Below, one piece after another: positions 54,660-64,000 of a stretch of DNA of 64,000 bases. Numbering within the stretch: position 1 is the stretch's first letter; each line of letters opens with the position of its first letter. Origin of the DNA: Odontesthes bonariensis (taxonomy: Eukaryota > Chordata > Actinopteri > Atheriniformes > Atherinopsidae); assembly GCF_027942865.1 (NCBI RefSeq), contig NC_134507.1:34897711-34961710 (forward strand). Reading direction: 5' to 3'. The position numbers and the translations under genes are program-made. The notes below the pieces were generated by a model, which ran no database searches, was not told where the DNA came from, and worked only from the letters and a program-made list of their open reading frames with translations.

Positions 54660-55624
54660 TCTGGTTCTCCGACTGATGGACTCTGCAACAGTCAGCACAT
54701 ACGATAAGATCCAGCTGTGGCGTGCAGCGTGTTAAACCACACCCACTTTTCTTCTTCTCTTGATAACCTTTCTGCACAGTTTTTAACCATCCAGTCACAT
54801 TCCATTAAACTCATTACTGTGCTTTTTATTTAAATCCCTGTGAACTTTAAAATGCTTCTTTAAAGACCCACTAAGGTCACAGTTCAAAATATTTGTAGCT
54901 TTTTGATCAAATTCAGAAAAAAATGTAATAATAACTCTGTAGACCGACACCCACTGTGTGCAATATCCCATAAATCTCATCTGAGTCAGTGGAACACCAT
55001 CAACTTAAAACATTTTACTACATTAAGACAATGATCCTGTTTGAGGAAAGGCTCCCAATATCATCCCAAAGACTGAGGTTCAGATTCTCTCCGTTTCTAA
55101 ACCTGTTCTCATTTCCAGAACCTTTTTATCATGTGCTCAGTCCTTGTTGATTCGTGGATAAAAGAAAATATTGGATATGTAAAGGAAAGTGAATAATGAA
55201 GCTTTCATGAGACACTTCTGAAGAGGACAGTCAGACTGACTTTTAATGGGCTTCTGAGTGTAAATCTGAGAAATCACACACTGATACTGAGGAGAACTGG
55301 ATTTCTACTGCTCCTGTGATACTTTCCTGGATCACCCACAAGTCTTTATAATAATGCTATGACTCCTCTTCACACAACTTAAACTCTTAATGTAATTAAA
55401 GTATTTATATTGACCATAATTAAGTCCTATTTTAAGATCTAATCATGAAATATGGCATATTGTGTACGTTAAACACATCAAACACATCGCTGCACACTTC
55501 TATCAAAAAGCCAAATGATACTCAGATAAGTCTGGAAAGAAACATTCTACATTTTACATTGATCATCAAACTTTTTAAATCACAAAAGATTTCAGCAAAA
55601 CTACAGAAAGAAGTCAAGAAAACT

Positions 55625-56157
55625 AGCCTGACTACGTCATACTCACGATTCTAGTCAGAATGTGAGTCTGATACCGCTCAATAGAGATTCGGGTATGGGG
55701 CGTGTTTCAACCGAACCAGGAGAAAAAATGCCTCTTCGCTCAAGTGGATAGACCTACAACCAATCAGAGCAACGTAGTATGTGACGTAGATTAAGCGACA
55801 TACACTTGTTGTAGGAAGGACGGCAAAAACATCTTTTCTATCGATAAAAGCCTTTATCGCGTTCCTCTGTTCGTCTTTCAAAATGAATGCAATGTGGAGA
55901 TCCTGTAGAACAGACTCGATGGCAGAATCTACACGCCCTAGCTCTCCAGCGGCAGCCGTGTTCAGCTCTGTAGTGACGTAGTCGATAATGTCCCTGTTGA
56001 TCATCTGTCCATCATCGTATCAAGCCCGCCCTGGCAATCTGATTGGTCCGACCAATTCTTGGTCGGGCATAATGATTTCCCAACTGAGCAGAGCCAGACC
56101 GAACTTCCCGACCAAAACTTTTATGGGCGGGGCTAAGTTCGGCTGGCACCCAGGCTA
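55625..56157. mobile_element. 533-bp DNA element, private to the right arm, with a helicase scrap
   Basis: The 10-mer CAAGAAAACT lies at 55615-55624 and 56158-56167, and the left arm has it once (807-816, complement). The ends are AGCCTGACTACG and the complement of TAGCCTGGGTGCC, a short imperfect terminal repeat. The minus strand encodes HIAFILKDEQRNAIKAFIDR followed by KDVFAVLPT, the start of a DEAD/RecQ-like helicase, and then loses similarity before the GKS loop. This looks like an internally deleted derivative of a larger helicase-bearing element. The superfamily is uncertain. Confidence 0.7.
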
Positions 56158-56502
56158 CAAGAAAACTGCAGCTTTAGTGGAAAATGTGACAGGATGGTCA
56201 AAAACTGCCCCAAAAGGTTAAAAAAGAGGAAGAAAAGGGCCCAGAAGTATGTTTCACACACAGCTAAAAGGATAAAGCTCCATCTTATTTGGCGGTTAAC
56301 GGTTAACGATCGTTAGCATTAGCATTAGCGGGACGTGCTAACTGTGAATAGCAGCTAGGTTACCGTATTTTAACTTTTTACTCTCTGCTGCATGTTCTGA
56401 CTGCCCGTGTCCAGGAGCAGGAATCAAACCAATGACACAGAGCACTTTGAAGACATTTCTGCTAACGTCTGACCGCTAAATTCATTCTTTTTCTGGACTC
56501 AC

Positions 56503-56607
56503 CTGCTTGTAGCTTTCTGTTGCTATGTTCATAGGTATAGAATGGCTAGATGTCTCGTCCGCGTTGCTGGGCAACGGAGTGGAACGTCCGCAGATGGCCG
56601 CCATCTT
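56503..56607 (-). promoter_or_regulatory. YY1-type site and 5' UTR exon of the right zinc-finger gene
   Basis: GGCCGCCATCTT at about 56596-56607 is the complement of the YY1 core. The donor CTCAC/CTGCTT (complement of AAGCAG/GTGAG) lies at 56502/56503. It mirrors 367-471. The arm ends only about 33 bp upstream, so anything further out in the promoter differs between the two gene copies. Confidence 0.55.
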
Positions 56608-56640
56608 ACCACTTCCAAAATTGTGTTGATGGTGAAACAT

Positions 56641-57078
56641 AATCTCCTCAACTGTTTGCAAATGAAAATATATAAAAAATTTTGGGGGAGCCTGTGTTCC
56701 TTTACCTTCTTTGTCACCTGTCCCTCTGTGTTCTCAGCAGCACCTTAACCAGGACTCCATTGTTTGTGTTGTCAAGGCGACAGTGATTTATTTCGTCTAT
56801 CATGTAAAAGGCAAATGCCGCGATTCATGGTTATCAGTCGCGTCACTGTTACGTAGTGCGCTCTAGTAGCCAGTAGAACGCTGCCATTTGGGTACCTGCC
56901 CGCTGCCAGCTGTGTTTGTAAACATACCTGAACATACATGAACTTATATTAATTGATATTTATAATGACTTTTGAATTGATGCTATTTTTTAAATATATT
57001 TTTCAAAACCTCAAGTACCCCCTGGAGTGCCTCCAAGTACCCCAAGGGGCACACGCACCCCCATTTGAGAACCACTGT
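56641..57078. other. Right outer flank with a hAT terminal fragment
   Basis: Sequence beyond the palindrome is unrelated to 1-333. At about 56985-57078 it reads AAGTACCCCAAGGGGCACAC ... CCATTTGAGAACCACTG, the end of a Charlie-like hAT (complement CAGTGGTTCTCAAATGGGGG). The opposite end was not found. No gene was recognised. Confidence 0.5.
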
Positions 57079-57780
57079 CATAGAGGACCCAGACTCTGCT
57101 GGAGTTGGGTTAGATGGTCATGTTGATAATTTCCATCAATCACCAGTGAGTGGGATCAGGTTTGAGTCACTGAAAACTCAGTTTCAGGAACACAACTTTG
57201 TCATTCTTAGTCTCCTCCATAAAAGTAGATTTTTACATCTTCAGCTTCTTGGTAGTTCCCAGAACAACCATCTTCCACCATGTCCCACCCTCTGACTTTA
57301 TCACCCGCAGCCATGTTAGTAAGATGGAAATGTCTCTTCTACCAGAACATCATCTGCTTCTTAGATAAAACTGCACCTCACAGATTCCACTTATTCAGCT
57401 CCTCTTAGTCACAGTACCCTCTGCTGGATTGTAGGGGAACTACAGCAGACTGGCATTTATGTGGATCTTAGCAGTGTGGTGTGAGGACAGGATGGTGGAA
57501 CTACATATTTATTGTTCTCACTGTTTTCCCCAGAGATTCTTAGTGGGAGACTTATGACACCATCTTCAACTGAAGCCTCTTGGTCTCATCCTGTTCCGTC
57601 TTTGTTCCCAAGATACTTTCATCAGTCAGATTAACCTTCAGTTAGTGCATCATTTAAGTCCAACAGAATCATGTCAGCATCACTATGGGGTATCATGTAT
57701 ATATTTATTTATGATATCTTCAAAGTAATTAAATATAAACTCCATTAGTCAAGCAAACTTGATTGGAATTTCGCATACCA
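57079..57780. other. Unassigned sequence
   Basis: I see no gene or element end. The stretch is not low-complexity and might be non-coding DNA of the immunoglobulin-like locus further right, but nothing proves this. Confidence 0.3.
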
Positions 57781-57781
57781 G

Positions 57782-59086
57782 CCCCGACTAGGAGTTGAGG
57801 ATGCTATCATCTACCTGCTCAACCGTGTCTACGCTCACCTGGACAAGCCAGCGAGCACTGTGAGAATCACGTTCGTTGATTTCTCCAGTGCATTCAACAC
57901 CATCAGGCCGGCTCTGCTGGGTGAGAAACTGACGACGATGCAGGTGGATGCCCCCATAGTGTCCTGGATTGTGGATTTCCTGACTGGCAGACCACAGTAC
58001 GTGCGCCTGCAGCACTGCGGGTCAGACAAGGTGATCTGCAGCACCGGTGCCCCGCAGGGGACCGTCCTCTCTCCCTTCCTCTCTCCCTTCCTCTTCACCC
58101 TGTACACCACAGACTTCAGCTACGGCACAGAGACCTGCCACCTTCAGAAGTTTTCTGACGACTCTGCAGTAGTTGGATGCATCAGTAATGGTGATGAGAC
58201 GGAGTACAGGGGTGTGGTGGACAACTTTGCCACTTGGTGTGAGCAGAACCATCTGCAGCTCAACGTGGCAAAGACCAAGAAACTGGTGGTGGACTTGAGA
58301 AGGAGTAAGGCCCCAGTGACCCCTGTCTCCATCTGTGGGGTCAACGTGGACATGGTGGAGGACTACAAATACTTAGGGGTGCACTTGGACCATAAACTGG
58401 ACTGGACAAAAAACACAAACGCCCTTTACAGGAAGGGCCAGAGCCGTCTCTATTTTCTGAGGCGGCTTAGGTCCTTCAACATCTGTCGGACAATGCTGCG
58501 GATGTTCTATGAGTCTGTGGTGGCCAGCGCCATCCTCTACGCTGTTGCATGCTGGGGCAGCAGACTGAAGGTGAAGGACGCCAACAGACTGAACAAACTC
58601 ATCCGCAAAGCCAGCCACGTTGTCGGAGAGGAGCTGGACTCTCTGACAGCAGTGTCAGACAGAAGGATGCTGTCCAGGATCAAATCCATGCTGGACAATC
58701 CTGCACATCCTCTTCATAATGTGTTGGGCAGCCACAGAAGCACCTTCAGCCAGAGACTGATTGCACCACGCTGCACCACAGAGCGCCACAGGAAGTCATT
58801 CCTGCCTGTGGCCATCAAACTGTATAATTCCAGTCTCTGACATCACTTCACCATGTGCAATAACCCGGTCATAACAATAATAATTAGCTACTGAGTAGCA
58901 TTGTAAATACTGTTTATTGTTTACTCTATTTTTGTACATATCGATATTTTTATTCTTATTTTATTTTTATTTTATTCCCTATCTTATTCTTATTAATCTT
59001 TATTTTCCTGTAAATAAGAGCACTGCAACAAAAGAATTTCCCGCAAGGGATTAATAAAGTTATTCTGATTCTGATTCTGAATAACA
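57782..59086 (+). mobile_element. L2/Rex-like LINE, 3' part
   Basis: A 5'-truncated LINE begins within the RT domain and runs through its C-terminus and 3' UTR. It ends in AATTTCCCGCAAGGGATTAA and a short (ATTCTG)n tail at about 59063-59084, the tandem-repeat type of tail used by CR1/L2/Rex-group elements instead of poly-A. Confidence 0.75.
57785..58840 (+). CDS. L2/Rex-like reverse transcriptase, C-terminal two thirds
   Basis: The frame is open from 57785 (RLGVEDAIIYLLNRVYAHLD). RT motifs follow in order: ITFVDFSSAFNTIRPALL, VRLQHCGSDKV, STGAPQGTVLSP, the active-site FSDDSAVV, LNVAKTKKLVVDLR and the thumb DYKYLGVHLDHKLDW. The C-terminus continues to the stop at 58838-58840 without a break. 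SPFLSPFLF contains a small duplicated SPFL unit (CTCTCCCTTC repeated). The endonuclease and finger part are missing because of 5' truncation, as is usual for LINE copies. Confidence 0.85.
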   Translation, partial: RLGVEDAIIYLLNRVYAHLDKPASTVRITFVDFSSAFNTIRPALLGEKLTTMQVDAPIVSWIVDFLTGRPQYVRLQHCGSDKVICSTGAPQGTVLSPFLSPFLFTLYTTDFSYGTETCHLQKFSDDSAVVGCISNGDETEYRGVVDNFATWCEQNHLQLNVAKTKKLVVDLRRSKAPVTPVSICGVNVDMVEDYKYLGVHLDHKLDWTKNTNALYRKGQSRLYFLRRLRSFNICRTMLRMFYESVVASAILYAVACWGSRLKVKDANRLNKLIRKASHVVGEELDSLTAVSDRRMLSRIKSMLDNPAHPLHNVLGSHRSTFSQRLIAPRCTTERHRKSFLPVAIKLYNSSL

Positions 59087-59259
59087 GCGGACTACTTTAG
59101 GAAACTCCTACGACAGGTCTGGATCACTCGTAAATTCTGTTCGTACCTGAAAGAAAACGTAAAATACCAAAAGATTGGTGAATGCGCACATTCTCTTAAA
59201 TCCCTGGCACGCACGAGTTAAGAACAAATGTGTGCGTAGTAGCGGTTGTTGCATGAGGC

Positions 59260-59578
59260 CCAACGTCTCCACTCTCCTGGTTTCTTCCTTCCTGGACGAC
59301 TGGACACTCATATGTTCCTCTGTCATCAGTCGTCACATTTCTCAGAATCAGCGACAGGTCTCCATCCTTCATCTGTCTGTCCTGCAGATCCACCCGCTTC
59401 TTTAAACCCGGATGATGCTTTAATGGCTCTCATGGAGCAGAAGTTTCATATCCGGACACAAAGAATATGTCTGCATCCGTTCTAAAGCAGTGTGTGACCT
59501 CCTGAGAGATGCTGAAATGTGGAACCCGACATGGCAGAATCCCATCCTGTCCAGGTTCAGCTGTGATGGTTCTGTGTT
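59260..59578 (-). pseudogene. Immunoglobulin V-set exon (B7/butyrophilin-like), broken
   Basis: After an acceptor (TTTCCTCTCCTGCAG) the minus strand reads HRTITAEPGQDGILPCRVPH, FSISQEVTHCFRTDADIFFV, then ETSAP, a TGA at about 59432-59434, and continues in the same frame with GLKKRVDLQDRQMKDGDLSL and ILRNVTTDDRGTYECPVVQE. B-strand Cys (LPC) and the F-strand DRGTYEC are present, which defines a V-set domain of the fish B7/butyrophilin/NITR-like kind. The C-strand Trp is missing (HCFRTD). The in-frame stop and lost Trp make it a pseudogene exon. It would have been a cell-surface immune receptor or ligand. Confidence 0.72.
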
Positions 59579-59599
59579 CTGCAGGAGAGGAAACAACAC

Positions 59600-61355
59600 A
59601 GAGCACAGAGGTTAAAGAGCTCAGATCATGCAGGAAGTCACTGTTCATGTCTAATTGCTGCTTTTTCTGTAGCTACAGCAGGAGGAGTGAGGAGTTCTCC
59701 TGTGTTCCATGCACTGAAGCAGCCCACTTTATTCATTCCATCACGCCTTCATGAGAGTTCTGCTGATCTGAGCCGGATGTACCACAAAGTGGGATTAACG
59801 GCCAAGCAAGGCCACTTCAGCTTTAGCTTCTTACTTGGGTGAGTTACTGCAGTAAAGTCATAAAGCCAAGCTGGTCCAGATGAATGACCTTAGTTAGAAG
59901 CTCTGAACACAGAAAACTTCCTGAAAGATGCTGTAAAAGTAAGTCGATCTTTAGTTAGTGGCTTATTGGTCACCCAACTGCGACCCAGAACATGGACACA
60001 ACCCCCACTGGCCTGAGAAGCTGGGGACGCTTCATCAAGTTCATCAAACTGAATGTAGGAATTTCTCTGTTGTTGTCAGGGAGGTCAGCAGATGTGGTGG
60101 TCGCTGCTGCCATGGATCAACCTTCATTAGGACTTCAGAACTTTTCTACAATGTCCAAACCCTTAAATTTAATCAAATACAGTTCAGTGCTGCAGATTGA
60201 TCTACCCAACAGTATAAGTAGCAGTAAAAGAACTTCTTTATTAAGGCTTGTTTTACAGTTTCCATGATGACATTTTATAATGAAATGTTTGGTTTAGATC
60301 TGTTTTTTTTTTGTTTGTTTTTTTTGCACATCTGACACATTTATTTTGTAATTTACTTTGGTTTTAACCAGAAAAAAGTGATCAAATTCATATTTTAATC
60401 AATTAATTCATATTTTACAATAGTTTTCTTGCTTGAAGCCCAATAAACAGGGTTACAGATGTTTGTTTCACATGTATTCAGTTCACATGAGATATACAGA
60501 ATAATTAGGTCTTCTACAGAAAAGAAGAATTGATCCCGGCTCATCAGTCAAAGCATCTACAGCCACATATTTCCCTCCAAGTCATTTAAAGCTTCTTTAA
60601 AATAATTTATTCAGCCCAGCTTTGCCATTCAGCTCATTGTCCATCTGACACCAGAGAGAACAGACAGACTGAAGGACATCTTCTACAGATGGAGTGTTTG
60701 GGACAACAGGAGGAACAGACAGTGACATCATGCTCTGTTGGAGGATGTAGATCTGAAGGTAAGCTGGACCACTGGCATGATTCAGTATGAAGGAGGACGA
60801 GGTAGGGGCACCCTCTACCATTTAAAACGCTGATAAATGTGTCTCTGCCGCTTCAAAAAAGAAAAAGGTTGATAAAACACATCCTCAGTGAAGTGATCAA
60901 TGCACATTATTGGTCAATATTTACCGAAAATTGCATGGTAAAAGTTAAAGTTGTAGTTTTTGTGCTCCGTCCCGCTTAGACCCGTTCAAACTGACTAACA
61001 GCGCTGTGACGTTTGGAACTACGGAGGCTCACATGGACCACCTGACAGCCCTTGCGGCGACATCAAAGCGTGTCGCAACTCTGTATTACTCTATAGGCAA
61101 CTTTAAGGCTCTAGCATGGTTGTTGCGTCTGCTCGCGCGAGCGGTGTTGATGACGTCACGAGTTCGTGCCGGCTATATATAGTGGCGCAAGTCGATGCGC
61201 CAGTAGTTGCAATTTTCTCCGTCACAGAGGAGGCGCTGCTACGTGAAGGTTACCGCTACTCTACAACCACGAAAGTGGAGAAGAAAACAATGAAGAGCAG
61301 GAACACTGACATTAATTATACTGCTGCAGTATTCGGATCATTTTAATTTTTTAAT
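59600..61355. other. Unassigned sequence
   Basis: Open frames near 59958-60267 and 60597-60821 show no family motif. A T-rich run lies at 60301-60327. CpG-rich DNA with GGCTATATATAGTGG near 61170-61185 could be a promoter or a transposon end. No gene can be supported. Confidence 0.3.
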
Positions 61356-61598
61356 TCAGTTAAAAGGTGAAGGTCTGAAGCCCCAGGCATCAACACTCCG
61401 AGTCTCTGCCCTCTTCTTTGCCTTCACGTATCTGCCCCGTAGCTTCTTCCACACATTCTTACAGAACTCTCCCTCTTTCCCCAAAGTTCTGCCAATCTCT
61501 GTGCACCAGTTTTGGGAGTTTACGTGCTCCCTGTGCTGTTTCACTGCAGTTTCGTACAGCTGCTGTACAAACGCACCTCCTGACTGAGCCGGTCTCAC
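61356..61598 (-). pseudogene. MADF (Myb/SANT-like) domain fragment
   Basis: GGAFVQQLYETAVKQHREHV, NSQNWCTEIGRTLG and FCKNVWKKLRGRYVKAKKRA match the three-helix MADF pattern (LY..., W..I, W..LR.RY.K..K). No ATG starts the frame in a sensible place, and the part after the domain is missing. MADF proteins occur both as host regulators and as the partner protein of PIF/Harbinger elements, and I cannot decide between these. Confidence 0.5.
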
Positions 61599-61971
61599 AT
61601 CGGTCCATCCGATTTGTCATTCTCGGCGCAGCCAAGTTACAAAAAATCGACTGGTGCACGACAACGCGCAGCGCCGTCTTTTCAAGGCAAGTGCCAGGCC
61701 TGATACGTCATTTTGACGTCACGGTCCGCCACCGCCGTGACAGACGCGTCAACTATAACTCCGGCTTTACGCGACAAACCCTGGGCGACGCCATTACCCT
61801 CCACAAATGCACTTCATTTCCGCCGGAAGTAGTTTGCGCAGCGTTTGCCAATGTAAACAGATGATGCTAGCTTTGACAGCCCACTCGCAGATCATATAGC
61901 TGTCCTTACAATGGGAACAGAGTTTAAATACGTTAACTGGAGATGGAGTTACTATCCCCCACCCGAATTCG

Positions 61972-62193
61972 GTGCAGGACTGGGAGGATAACGTGACGAC
62001 GTGGCCCAACATAACATACAAAACTGAGCACCTAGAAATAGAAGTACCCTACGACCAAGGCTTTGTTCAGGAGCATATCACAAGGCTGCGTACATTTTAC
62101 TTTTCCCACATGCTCCCGAAAATCGTTGATGATTTTGTTGAGGGAAGGTTACAGTTCTGCAGTAAATATCTCAGCATTTTAAAACCAAAATAA
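61972..62193 (+). pseudogene. YqaJ-like nuclease C-terminal fragment (ISL2EU-like remnant)
   Basis: VPYDQGFVQEHITRLRTFYF and SHMLPKIVDDFVEGRLQ resemble the C-terminal end of YqaJ/lambda-exonuclease-like proteins found in fish transposons, where the pattern is L..FY...LLPE(I/L)V. The nuclease core is absent. AATAAA follows at about 62285. The neighbour at 62596-62778 is convergent. The two-gene, tail-to-tail layout is what ISL2EU (IS4EU) elements have, which is the main reason for the call. Confidence 0.45.
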
Positions 62194-62595
62194 ACTGCCC
62201 TATGTAGGTGCCCAAGGGTGCCAACAGATGTCTGTTGTTTACATAATGTAATATAATGTGGAATATATTGTTGTACAAAATTGAAAATAAAGGTTGATGT
62301 AATTTCATTTCATTATTCCACTGAACTACGATCATGAGTGCCCTATCTTCTTTAGAGTGTTACAATTTCTTTTAACACAGTTCATTCATAGTAAACTCAT
62401 ACTTTACATTAATAACACTGGATTAATTCATTGTTTTGAGGAAATTAAACAAATGGCTTCAACTAGAAAGATCATGTATTTAATCCTAACAGATATTAAA
62501 AAGTGAAATACAAAACGACCCCACACAATTACATCACTATAATAATTTACAATATTAACTGTTAAACATATACTAACAGGGACACAGGCAAGATT

Positions 62596-62778
62596 CTAAA
62601 CCTCATGAGGCATTCTGATCAGTGAGAAGTGATCATCACTTCTCAGGTTAACTAGGCCAGCACAGATGGTCAAGATGTTGTCCAGTTTACGTGCCATGAT
62701 GGGAACAGTCTGGGATAAAATCTTAAAGATCTTCAGTCTCTGGATTGCTCTTTCCACATGTATGCGGACATTTGTCAA
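62596..62778 (-). pseudogene. DDE_4-type transposase C-terminal fragment (ISL2EU-like remnant)
   Basis: TNVRIHVERAIQRLKIFKIL, SQTVPI and LDNILTICAGLVNLRSD match the last part of DDE_Tnp_4 transposases. E in HVERAIQRLK is the third catalytic acid, followed by the typical C-terminal ICAGLVNL helix. Nothing upstream remains. It is convergent with the YqaJ-like fragment about 400 bp away. Confidence 0.6.
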
Positions 62779-63078
62779 AGCACTCTCTATCTAACCACTC
62801 GTTCAAGTGCAGCCAACTACTGCACGTCATTCCCGAACCACTTTTCCTCTCAAGGTTTTCCATCCTTTTTCTCACTGCATCGATATCGGAGCTAGCTAGC
62901 AAAACAAACCGGAGCCCGCCAGAACGGAAGTGGAAAGCATCGACGGGAGGAGTTTGGTGAGCTGATCTGTCGGTGTTAAAGAAGCAGAAATGAGAAACTC
63001 CTCTGAAGTTGATCAGAAATTGAGGTTTTACGGAGCACCAAAGAAAAATGTTTAATCAATATCAAACGTCAAACTTAA
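62779..63078. other. Unassigned sequence
   Basis: No feature was recognised. The sequence includes a GC-rich part near 62895-62950 and an AT-rich part next to the MITE. Confidence 0.3.
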
Positions 63079-63630
63079 AGGTGGGGTAGGGGATCTTTTT
63101 CTGGAGCATTTTTTTACATATTGCTTGAAATACTCTTCACACCCCCATTGCAACCAATTAATTAAAAGTTTTGACACAAGAATGAAAAGTTTTAGTGGCC
63201 TCTAGAGCGAACAATCCAGGAAAAACACTATCCAATCATACTGAACGGACTGTTAACGATGATTGGATTCTGATGCGTCTATCAAACTGCAATCTGCTCC
63301 TCCCTCCCCCTCCCCTCCCCTCCCCCTCCTTCCCCCTGTGCGCGTACCCTGCTCCGTGAACGAATTACGCGTCCAGAAGCTTGGCAGGAAGCTAAACTAG
63401 AGCCGGCTTGGCTAGCACCTAGCATTATTAAACGTATAGTTAGCATATACTAAATACTAAATACTAAATACGGCAACGTGTGAACGCTCGTGAACAAGCA
63501 TTGTGCGTTCATGTACTCTAGAGGCGTGGGTTCGGGGGGAAGTCTGAAAAAAGGGGTTGGGACTTTTGACCTGTGTATTTTCAAAATGCAGCTTCGCTGG
63601 ACTCAAAATCCAGGATCTCCTACCCTACCT
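63079..63630. mobile_element. TTAA-flanked MITE, Kolobok/T2-like
   Basis: The ends are AGGTGGGGTAGGGGATC and the complement of AGGTAGGGTAGGAGATCC, flanked by TTAA at 63075-63078 and 63631-63634. A TTAA duplication with TTAAAGG starts is the pattern of T2-type MITEs assigned to Kolobok. It has a C-rich CTCCCTCCCCCTCCCC tract at about 63298-63325 and no coding sequence. Confidence 0.7.
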
Positions 63631-63733
63631 TTAACCAGTCAGTCACATTTTGTCAAAATGTTTCATCACTGATCAGCCTTTAACATTTAAAAGATGCTTT
63701 ATTTCGTTCCTCGACAGTAAATTAGCTCGCTGA

Positions 63734-63741
63734 TGACGTCA
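63734..63741 (+). promoter_or_regulatory. CRE/ATF site upstream of 7SL RNA
   Basis: TGACGTCA starts 50 bp before the first base of the 7SL sequence. Human 7SL genes have an ATF/CREB site at the same distance, needed for strong Pol III transcription together with internal elements. Its conservation here argues for a real gene and not a retroposed copy. Confidence 0.75.
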
Positions 63742-63783
63742 GGATCAAAAAGCCCAAAACCTGCTTGAATGAGAGCACCTGTC

Positions 63784-64000
63784 GCCGGGAGCGGGGGCGC
63801 GTGCCTGTAATCCAAGCTACCGGGAGGCTGAGGCTGGTGGATCGCTTGAACTCAGGAGTTCTGAGCTGCAGAGGACTATGTCCATCGGGTGTCCGCACTA
63901 AGTTGGGTATCGATATGGTGCGCCTGGGGTAGCCCGGGAACACCAGGTTGTCTAAGGAGGGGTGCAACGGCCCAGGTGGGAAACGGAGCAGGGCAAAGCC
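63784..64000 (+). ncRNA. 7SL RNA of the signal recognition particle (5' 217 nt)
   Basis: GCCGGGAGCGGGGGCGCGTG opens the RNA. The Alu-domain sequence CCGGGAGGCTGAGGCTGG and GGATCGCTTGAACTCAGGAG follow, then GGTGTCCGCACTAAGTT. The start of helix 8, which binds SRP54 (GGAAACGGAGCAGG at 63980-63993), is also present. The gene runs off the window, since about 80 nt are missing from the usual 300. SRP RNA scaffolds the particle that targets secretory ribosomes to the ER. An upstream CRE and the lack of a flanking poly-A support an active Pol III gene. Confidence 0.92.

Larger units (their letters stand above)
36138..56640 (-). repeat. Right arm of the giant inverted repeat
   Basis: This is the reverse complement of 334-16323. 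Its extra length (20.5 kb against 16.0 kb) is accounted for almost exactly by private insertions: an L1 with its duplication (5585 bp), a 533-bp element with duplication and a 160-bp tRNA-like insert, less the left arm's 1.7-kb hAT and one extra finger. Small differences include a tandem GGTCAGGGGGTGCGC duplication near 42832-42866. Confidence 0.93.

Noticed and set aside
60301-60330. T-rich run as a retrotransposon tail
   Set aside because: No target duplication or LINE/SINE body could be found next to it.

Overview
This is vertebrate, very probably percomorph teleost, genomic DNA. It has spliced genes with GT-AG introns, an arrayed C2H2 zinc-finger gene, clustered U2, U5 and 5S RNA genes, a 7SL RNA gene, and dense fish-type transposons (hAT, PIF/Harbinger, Kolobok-like and ISL2EU-like DNA elements, a Helentron, and L1/Tx1, L2/Rex-like and RTE-like LINEs). 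I saw no prokaryotic operon, no CRISPR array and no recognisable LTR or retroviral element.

The dominant feature is a giant inverted repeat. The left arm is 334-16323 and the right arm is 36138-56640, and they face each other across a 19.8-kb spacer. Each arm carries the same C2H2 zinc-finger gene, with a YY1-type promoter and 5' UTR exon, an exon of 12-bp Q/E/L/K/N-rich repeats, and one exon of 11 or 12 fingers. The two gene copies are convergent. Each arm also carries the same set of older transposons with the same target-site duplications: a BED-finger hAT with a 1.4-kb MITE nested in it, a 0.88-kb hAT MITE, a 0.6-kb MITE and LINE fragments. These were therefore present before the duplication. 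Private insertions came later, and the other arm keeps a clean empty site for the first three: a 1.7-kb hAT element in the left arm, and a near-complete 5.6-kb L1, a 0.53-kb DNA element and a 160-bp tRNA-like insert in the right arm.

The spacer begins with an snRNA/5S cluster: U2, 5S, a truncated inverted 5S, U5, a second U2, 5S, an inverted 5S and an inverted U2. The second half of this cluster is itself a local palindrome centred near 27188. The second U2 gene is split by a site-specific Tx1-clade retrotransposon of the Keno type, whose arrival removed about 12 nt including the branch-point-pairing GTAGTA. This Keno copy has ORF1 fused in frame to the ORF2 linker, with no endonuclease domain between them. 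It is in turn split by a 3.9-kb PIF/Harbinger element (TTA target-site duplication) carrying a DDE transposase and a convergent three-exon Myb-like gene. The rest of the spacer holds a hAT C-terminal fragment, three exons of an OB-fold-like protein, and a 5'-truncated Helentron (helicase plus AP-endonuclease).

To the right of the palindrome (56641-64000) lie a hAT end fragment, an L2/Rex-like LINE 3' part, an immunoglobulin V-set pseudogene exon, a MADF-domain fragment, a convergent YqaJ-like/DDE pair resembling an ISL2EU remnant, a TTAA-flanked MITE, and the 5' two thirds of a 7SL (SRP) RNA gene with a CRE/ATF site 50 bp upstream.

Family names come from motif recognition by eye. Arm identity, exact termini and expression were not computed.
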